From NCBI GenBank assembly GCA_008692225.1, contig VICG01000015.1, forward strand, positions 327,001 to 391,000: a DNA stretch of 64,000 nt, in the 5' to 3' direction. Positions 56,996 through 64,000 of the stretch are shown here, one piece after another; position 1 is the stretch's first letter; the number at the start of each line of letters is the position of its first letter. The DNA comes from Monilinia fructicola (taxonomy: Eukaryota; Ascomycota; Leotiomycetes; Helotiales; Sclerotiniaceae). A model generated the notes under the pieces. That model searched no databases, was not told the DNA's origin, and saw only the letters and a program-made list of their open reading frames with translations. Made by a program: the position numbers and the translations under genes.

Positions 56996-58482
56996 TTGCG
57001 GCCATAGCTTATCGCACACCTTGTATTTTCAATTACTTTATTTCGAAATTTAATTATAAATTAATATTTTAATATTTTTTTATAAAATTAAAACTATATA
57101 TTAATAAATAATAACTAATCCTTTGTGACGAATATCACGTGCCTTAAGCACGTGATATCTCATCACGCTAAGCGATACTGTACATATAAAAGATCTCTAG
57201 GTCCCCTAGAGATCTCTTCCCTCCTTAGCTTTCTTATTCTAGTTAACTGACCTCTATTGATTCGCTCTAGTATGTGATCGTGACATCCTTTACTTTAATT
57301 ACATTTTTTAATTTATAGATTAATCTTTTAATTTATAGTTTAAAATCTAAAGGATCTACCTTTCCTATAATACTTTTAATTGATACTTTGATTCTTTAAT
57401 AAAAATAAATATAAATAATAGTTTTTTTAAGTTCTTTTTTCATTTAACATTATACCTTTGTAATAAAATTAAAATTCGAAAAAGAAAAAGGCTAATTGAT
57501 ATTTTATATAAAATGCTTTAATTAAATTATATAAGCATACTCTAAATATACTTTTATTTTATTTTCTATAAAAATATATTTAAATTCTAATTTATTAAAT
57601 AATAAAAATACTATTAAAATAAAACCCTTATTATAATATACTTTTGAAATAATACTTTTACTATCCTTATCCTTTTTTAAAAATATTATTAAAAATTTAT
57701 ATATTTTAATTAATTACCTTTTATATTATAATTAATATTTTTCTTAATTTATATACTAATTTAATATAATTAAAATATCTCTTTTTTAAATTTGTTTAAT
57801 AATCTAAATCCTATTATTTTTCTTTAATTTAAAAAATGCTTTTATTTAATTATATAATCTTTCTTTAATCCCCTCTTTTTTTAAATAATAATAATTTCGC
57901 TAATCCCATACTAATAATAAAAATATATAAAATCTAATCTTTTTTTACTTATATTTTTAGAATAAAAAATCTAAAATGTATTATATATTGTTTAAAACTA
58001 TATTAATATAATTTCCATTGAATTGTATATAATAAAGTTTTAAATTAAAAAACGTAATTATTTAATTTATTTATAAATTTTTTTTTTATTTAATTCTTTA
58101 TTATACTTCCTATAATTTAAGAAATCTTTTTAATTAAAATTAAAGAATATTAAGAAATCTTTCTTTTATATATTTTTTACTTTAATTCAAATTTAAAAAT
58201 ATTTTTAGCTATTAAATATTTAATACTAATATTTTTTTAATCTACAATTAGGATTTTCTATAATTATATATTTAAAACATTTTAAAGTAATAAAAAAGTA
58301 GTTAAATTTTATTTATATTTATATTAATTATTTTTATTTTTAAGAAAGATTATTATTTTGAATTTTAACAAAAAAATATTAAAGAATAAATTTCTAATGG
58401 AATTTCGAAACATATATATTAAAAAATAGGTGGTTGACGAATCTTGTTTAAGGTACTTGTATATAATAAGCTATGGCCGCAA
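56996..58482. mobile_element. RIP-degraded DNA transposon with 17-bp terminal inverted repeats
   Basis: TTGCGGCCATAGCTTAT at 56996-57012 is exactly the reverse complement of 58466-58482. The 1.5 kb between is extremely AT-rich with no open frame, apart from an inserted LTR. The length fits a Tc1/mariner-like element whose transposase was destroyed by RIP. The end sequence is conserved while the interior is not. Confidence 0.7.
57124..57285 (+). mobile_element. Solo LTR (162 bp) with 5-bp target site duplication
   Basis: Begins TGTGACGA and ends TCGTGACA (imperfect inverted ends, TG...CA). It is flanked on both sides by TCCTT (57119-57123 and 57286-57290), a perfect 5-bp duplication typical of Ty3/gypsy integration. 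Inside are a TATA-like tataaaag (57186-57193) and two palindromes: 11-bp arms at 57132-57142/57148-57158, and 11-bp arms with a 3-nt loop at 57191-57201/57205-57215. Base composition is normal, unlike the surrounding AT-rich DNA, so it inserted after RIP of its host element. The strand is inferred from the TATA orientation. Confidence 0.85.
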
Positions 58483-60530
58483 TTCTTACGTAGTAGTAAA
58501 ACCCCGCCGTTAAGATCACCTGGTGGATTAAAACCGATGGCTGTAGGATTAACCGCTCTTATTGTAATTTCAGGGTTTTATTACTAAGCTTTTCTCTGTA
58601 GTACATACCCGATATATACCATACCTATTAGCTGGAGATACTAGGTAGAAAGTAGATAAATATAAGAGTATAATACTTGGTTAGATAGTATTCACGTTGT
58701 ACATTGTAAGATCTTACATTGTACGTTATATAGACTGTACTGTGTATAGAGTACCTAGGTAGGGTAAGGTAAGGCTATGGATATACTTTTAGTAGATAGC
58801 TGCGAATTCAACCTTCCAGTACATCTACAGTATTAGATATCTATCTATCTATACAAGTACTACTATAGGTAGCCCACCAATGATATCATGACTCTGGATT
58901 AGAACCTCCGAATTGTAGCCATGTCCTTACCCAACTAGGCAAATTCCAAGTTCCAAGTCCCCCCGGGCCAGCCAAGGACATGATAAATAAGGAAAGAAGT
59001 ATTACTCCGTACTGTATAAGCAAGTACTGTAGCACGTGCCCTTCCCCTCCTGCCCTTCCCCTCCTACCCTTCCCCAAGCCAGCCCAACCCAACAACCAAC
59101 CGCCTAAATCACCCAACCCAAACCCAAACCCAAACCCAAACTCCAAACTCCAAACTCCCACCCGACCCCAGCCCCACAAACCACCCTAACCGCATCCCGT
59201 AATCCGCCGCGCCGCACCGCCCTCCCCCCCATCGGAAAACCTCGGACGATGCAATCGCGCGATGCCATCGCCCAATCACGACGTGGTGAGCGATGGATCG
59301 ATCCAGCACGGTGGATCCCCCTGCGCACTTCCCCTCCTTCCTCCAGTCACGGGCTTCATGTGCTAGTAGTATCATACCATTTGCTCCGGCGCCATCGTAT
59401 TACCCCGCAAACGATCACGCTGCGTATCGCACAGTACAGTACAGTGGTGCCGTGGACCGCAGTCGTACGTACTGTACGGCCTCCGCATATCGACATATAC
59501 GTCGTACCTCATCCCACCGTCTCTCTATCTATGTGATTGATTGATTGATTGATTGATTGATTAACTGATTGACTGGTTGACTGATTGACTGGTTGATGAA
59601 TTAATTATCCATCCCGCCTTCTCCGACCTTTCCTTAATCGTCATATTTAATAGCTCAATAGCTAAATAGCTCAATACCTAGATATCAATCATTCATCTAC
59701 CCGGTTGATTGAATAATTGGTTGGTCCTCTCTCCTCGCTCTATCCTCTCTTTCTTACTTGTTATTACATTACATACCTACATACCTACATATATACATAC
59801 GTACATACATACCTATATCAAATCCCATCTCATCCCATCCCATCCAACCTATCAAACATCAGTTTCCATTCATTGATCGAATAACCACTCACCTACTCAC
59901 CCAACCAACCACTTCCCGCCGTGATACATTACCATCCTCGCCCTTGCGATCAATAGGCCCTCGATTCATTGTCTGTTGCCTAGGCACGAGGTCAAAGGTA
60001 AGTAATAAGTGCCATCCATTCACTATATTCACTTGTGTTACTTATCTAATCAGCCCAGCCCAGCCCAGCTCAGCCCATTATAAGTTCTACGGAAGCAAGC
60101 TAGCAAGCAAAGTAAAGCCCAAGCCCCGAAAGAGAGAGAGCGACAGGATTCACAAACAACAAACACACATCAACCAGGCACACCTCATAGAGATTCGAAG
60201 AATAAAGTGTTGTGCAATAAAGGATATTGAAAGTTCGATTGTTGGATTGTTATCCCTTCTTGTGAGTATTGATATGGTGTGAAGATAGCTAGCTTATCGC
60301 TCTTTGTTTTCCCTTTGCATTTGTATAGCTCGCCATTCTAACTTGATTAGCGTCATAATTCATACATATTCTCTGATTTTGCCATCGCAGCTTGATTCCT
60401 GTCGATTAGCCAATTTTCAAGGCTAGTTGGATTGAAACCTCATGTGTAGGTATGATTGTTCCGCGTCTTGATTCCTGTCTGATATGTTGTTAGGCCATCG
60501 AGCATGATACGATCGAAATAAGTCTTCGAG
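58483..60530. other. Intergenic and long 5' region of the EPDG-repeat gene
   Basis: No gene is supported. A run of gatt repeats lies at about 59535-59600 and cata/ccta repeats at about 59770-59815. CT-rich leader sequence and possible 5' UTR introns (gtaagtaat at 59999) precede the ATG at 60531. A tRNA-like but unpaired sequence occurs at 58890-58960 (see rejected items). Confidence 0.5.
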
Positions 60531-63500
60531 ATGCTTTCCTCACAACTCACTTCGGTCTCGCAGACCACGACCTCTCCTTTGGTCTTACGTGCTTCGATCT
60601 CCTCCTCTACAAACATGCTTCGATCTGCCAGATCGGTCTCAAACCGAAGTCGGCAAACTCAACAAACGCGAGCATTTCGATTGGGTGGTTATTGGTCTTC
60701 ATATCTCGACCCTGTATTTGAGAAAAGAAACTAAACGTCGCCACCGAATATTGAAGTATAAATATCTGGAGGCTTTGGATCGCAAATTTTGCATGGGATC
60801 ATAAGCCTTCGAGCTTTATGAAGCATTTTGGCAAGAATTTCGGGTGCAGCGCTTGGATGGCACGCGATACAAGACCTGGAGGGAGATGGGTCAACATGGA
60901 TCAAATTGTGAAGACTCGCGACGATACAGAACCAACCCCTAGAGATGCTGAGCGTGATGAACGAGTTCCGGATTACAAACGAGCCATGAATAACTTCATG
61001 AGCAGTAAGACAATTTACTTCTCTCCGGCTCGCTCCAAGTATACCTTCAAGGCCGATGTGGAGAACACGGAAAGTGGTGAATCAATTCGATTATCGCAGG
61101 CGGATGAATCTTACTGGAAAGATCTGAGCTCGAAAAACGAGTCAGACGAACTGGCCAATGAAGATTATGAGATAGATCCAATCACAAATCGAAAAGTGTT
61201 CAGGAAGGAAAAGTCTGTAAACATTCCGGTAAAGACATTCAAAGGTTATCGTCACCGATTCCAAAACTTGGTCCCACCTGATATCAGCGATGCCACTCAG
61301 GCTGATATCAACAACTACAATACGCCCTTCATGTACAATGAACCAGATGGAAAGTTTCCAGAAAAACCCCGATTCGACAAGGCAAGGGTTGAATGATTAC
61401 GACTCTGCCTCTGAAGGATACAAAGCATTTCGTTTTCGGGAACCCGATGGAAAATTGCCTGAGCAACCTGACGCTGTGCAAGAATCCCTGAAGGAATACG
61501 ATGGTCAGGGTTACAAACCATTCTTTCACAATGAGCCTGATGGCCAGCCGCCACAAAAGCCGGACCCAGTACAAGAAGGATTGAGAGATTACGATGCTTG
61601 TGCGTCATATAACGCATTTCGATATAGAGAACCTGATGGAAAGCTGCCAGAGAAGCCAGATCCTGTTCAGGCGTCACTGAAAGACTATGATATGACCACC
61701 TCCTATGGGTCATTTCGGTACCATGAACCCGATGGAAAATTGCCAGAGAAGCCGGATCCAGTACAAGAGTCATTGAAAGACTATGATACGACCACCTCCT
61801 ATGGGTCGTTTCGATATAATGAGCCGGATGGGAAATTTCCAGAAAAGCCAGATGCCGTCCGAGAGAGTTTGAAGGACTACGACGCAAACACCTCCTATGG
61901 ATCTTTTCGTTACAATGAGCCAGATGGAAAGGCTCCAGAAAAGCCAGACCCAGTACAGCAGTCATTGAAAGATTACGACACGACCACTTCCTATGGGTCC
62001 TTTCGGTATAATGAGCCTGATGGGAAATTTCCAGAAAAGCCGGATCAGGCACGCGAAGCTTTGAAGGAATATGACCAAAAGCAAGCGAGACTGACCCAAT
62101 TTTCTGACTCCAAGTCCAAGGTGGATTCTACGAAAGATATTGTTGATGAAGCTCTTCGAGAAGGTGATAAATCTCAAACATTTTCGCACAGATACCCTGA
62201 TCCAGATACCAGAGAAGATCTTGATCTACTTCGAGCAAGTGACGTTCGCGCCGCTTCTGGCATTATCAAGAATCCCAAGAAAGAATCCCCAGAAGAAAAG
62301 GCCGCCAAGAGGGAGCAGTTAGAGGAAGCTTTCAAGGAAGCTCATCAAAATGTGATTGAGTATGCTAAAGAAATCGCCGCGGAGCAGAAGTTAAGAGGAC
62401 AAACAGAAACTAAAGCCCGCGAGGTAATGGGGGAAGGCGTTCCTACTCTTGAGAAAGAGAAGCGAAAGGTAACTGGAAATTTTGTTCGGGATTTTCCAGA
62501 AGAGTTCCAAAAGTCCTGGGCACCACAAAAGAATGATGCTGGATCATTAACTCCCAGAGATTCCACAGATGCTTGGGGCTATGATAAGTCTCCCAAAGGA
62601 CTGGAGCTTTCTTATTCGTCAGAAGTCGAACAAGCTGTTCAGAAAGCCGAAAAGGAATACATTGACGGTCTTGGCTCGAAAGCTTCCTTTGCTCGAAACC
62701 CCAACACACCCAGACTTCAAACATCATTAGATCGAACTAACACAAAATCAACATCCTCTCGATCAGATTTGACTAAAGCAAAAGCAGAAGTTGACCCGTA
62801 CTCAAAGGTACCCCAAGGCTTAGAAACCTCATATCAAGAGGAATGCGCAAACCAAGGCGGAGGGGGTTCATCTGTATTTTTTTCATCGTATGGGAAGCCC
62901 AGAAAACAATCCGGTAAGGACAAAGATCTAGTTCGGGAGATACGAGGTATCTATGAAGATAATTACGGCAAGATTGACTCCAGTCATCGCCAAGTGCCGG
63001 CAAATGATGCCAAAGGTAGAGAAATTCCGGCAGAAAGTTTCGTGGAAGGCCCTGAGCCAACCACCTACAAAGTTCTTGCTTATGACTCGACAATGCAGTC
63101 TATCAATATTGCTGAAACAACATCTATTGTGACTGATACTGCATCCGCATTGACTCCTGCTGAAGTTCTTCTCCGATTATCCAACCCGACCAAGTTCTTC
63201 CCGCACTTCCAACCATTACAGGCCGAAGGATATGAAATTGTCTCTGGAGGTGGGGATGTACTTGTGTTTCGCAAAGTTCGATCACCAAGACGCTTGTCAT
63301 CACAGGCTGATTTGAAGAACAATACAACAAATCCAATAGATGGTATGCAGGTAGCAACAGGCAGATTCGCCAGCCCTACTGGGTTTGTGAACCATGATTT
63401 GCCAGGACCAGCAGAAGCACCATTCAAATCAAATATTGATGTTCGACGCGAGGAACCTGTATTCAGTGGGAAGTCGACCTGGAAAGATAATACCGAGACC

Positions 63501-63638
63501 AAGCGTAAGAAGCCTAGCAAGGCTAAGAGGGTATTACTAGGTGGAGCAATTGTTGGCAGTGGCTGTTACGCGATTGGTGTAGTAACAGAGTTTTTCAGGA
63601 CTGGTGGCGTAGATGGAATGGGACCAGAGGGGTTCTGA
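60531..63638 (+). CDS. Conserved fungal protein, probably mitochondrial, with eight EPDG tandem repeats; three frameshifts near the start
   Basis: Corrected length is about 1034 residues, no introns. The N-terminus is Arg/Ser-rich without acidic residues (MLSSQLTSVSQTTTSPLVLR, NMLRSARSVSNRSRQTQQTR), like a mitochondrial presequence. DPVFEKETKRRHRILKYKYL and CSAWMARDTRPGGRWVNMDQ follow. Eight repeats of about 34 residues (61330-62080) have the consensus EPDGKxPEKPDPVQESLKDY followed by D-x3-SYGSFRYN. A conserved domain (TYKVLAYDSTMQSINIAETT ... LSNPTKFFPHFQPLQAEGYE) and a C-terminal hydrophobic segment (VLLGGAIVGSGCYAIGVVTE), likely a membrane anchor, complete it. Extra bases in A4 60723-60726, T4 60787-60790 and C4 61367-61370 split the first 280 residues into pieces. 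Similar proteins are known to me only as uncharacterised fungal proteins. Confidence 0.8.
60723..60726 (+). other. Probable 1-nt insertion (A4) in the EPDG-repeat gene
   Basis: Three A read PVFEKETKRRHRILKYKYLE; four A lead to a stop two codons later. Confidence 0.8.
60787..60790 (+). other. Probable 1-nt insertion (T4) in the EPDG-repeat gene
   Basis: Three T read DRKFAWDHKPSSFMKHFGKN; four T end in TAA. Confidence 0.8.
61330..62080 (+). repeat. Eight tandem protein-coding repeats of about 34 codons
   Basis: EPDG occurs eight times at regular spacing, each followed by [K/Q]xPxxPD and then SL[K/R][D/E]YD. Copies 4-8 are the most alike, even at the DNA level, suggesting recent local duplication; copy 3 is the most diverged (EPDGQPPQKP). 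Confidence 0.85.
61367..61370 (+). other. Probable 1-nt insertion (C4) in the EPDG-repeat gene
   Basis: Three C read EPDGKFPEKPDSTRQGLNDY, exactly the repeat pattern; four C end after KARVE. Confidence 0.85.
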
Positions 63639-64000
63639 GGCTTGAGAGGATGACGGAGTTATGAAGGACATGAAATGATCTGGGAATGATATGTTAGCTT
63701 GATGTTCTCTGTTGTTATATGATGATGAAGGGAAAGGATTGGAGTTTCGGCAACTGGGTTATTGATGATGTTTAAGTTAATGAGCATTGGTGTTATTAGG
63801 AGGATGGATGGATGGATATGCATTGCAGATCATTGGCCAGGTTGCTCTTTTTTTTCGTTCAATTGCATGAGTTTTCTTCTCTCTTCGAGCTGTATCTTTA
63901 GATCATATCATATACCATTCGATCTGATCTTTATAAAATTCTCATGTGCATGTTAAATATACTTATACCTGCAAATACCCTTCCACCTTGAGTTGAATAT
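63639..64000. other. 3' region, window end
   Basis: No gene is seen. It probably holds the 3' UTR of the EPDG-repeat gene. Confidence 0.5.

Noticed and set aside
58890..58960. tRNA-like sequence on the minus strand (TAGTTGGGTAAGGACATGG ... GGTTCTAATCC)
   Set aside because: It has D-loop and T-loop resemblance, but the T stem has only two good pairs and no acceptor or anticodon stem can be formed, so at most it is a decayed tRNA.
61315..62052. 245-codon minus-strand frame opposite the EPDG repeats
   Set aside because: It mirrors the tandem repeat on the opposite strand and has no independent features.
1..64000. CRISPR arrays, bacterial operons, phage genes
   Set aside because: The sequence is eukaryotic (spliceosomal introns, GINS, NEDD8, Listerin); no regularly spaced repeats are seen.

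Overview
The window looks like a nuclear contig of a filamentous ascomycete (Pezizomycotina; gene content and family resemblance suggest Leotiomycetes, but that assignment is from memory of families, not a search). The evidence is short GT-AG introns of about 45-150 bp in almost every gene, a nuclear tRNA with a 16-nt intron, orthologues of eukaryotic housekeeping proteins, large gene-poor spacers and two very AT-rich blocks that look like RIP-degraded transposons.

Layout. 0-2.4 kb: AT-rich, no gene. 2.4-3.5 kb (-): an Arg/Ser-rich protein broken across frames. 4.8-14 kb: a cytochrome P450 (-), the GINS subunit Psf2 (-), a Dal5-type MFS permease (+) and a SidI/ACSF2-like acyl-CoA ligase (-). 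15-18 kb: a TA-flanked MITE and two tiny Cys-rich proteins (+). 19 kb: tRNA-Thr(UGU) (-). 20.8-21.6 kb (-): a truncated ornithine/lysine N-monooxygenase-like protein with a coiled-coil tail. 23.5-25.3 kb (+): a Zn2Cys6 regulator of the UPC2 type. 25.8 kb (+): NEDD8/Rub1. 27.5 kb (-): a small secreted protein. 31-39 kb: three uncharacterised genes and one eroded ORF in gene-poor DNA. 40-42 kb (+): ALG10. 42.7-43.4 kb (-): an uncharacterised conserved protein. 45.9-46.7 kb (+): QCR10. 47.5-48.7 kb (+): a CHIP/STUB1-type TPR/U-box ligase. 49.3-49.9 kb: an AT-rich block. 51.2-56.2 kb (+): Listerin (Ltn1). 56.7-58.5 kb: nested transposon relics including a solo LTR with a perfect 5-bp target duplication. 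60.5-63.6 kb (+): a probable mitochondrial protein with eight tandem EPDG repeats.

The genes do not form one pathway. Several serve protein quality control or conjugation (Ltn1, CHIP, NEDD8); others serve replication (Psf2), N-glycosylation (ALG10) and respiration (QCR10). The acyl-CoA ligase, MFS permease, P450, truncated monooxygenase and UPC2-like factor could be scattered or decayed specialised-metabolism genes; this is inference only.

The most consequential observation is technical or evolutionary. At least 16 single-base indels, nearly all in short homopolymers, interrupt otherwise well-conserved genes, including essential ones (Psf2, Listerin, QCR10, ALG10). Splice phases become consistent only when these are taken into account. 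Assembly error is the likeliest cause, so most apparent truncations here should not be read as true pseudogenes until checked.
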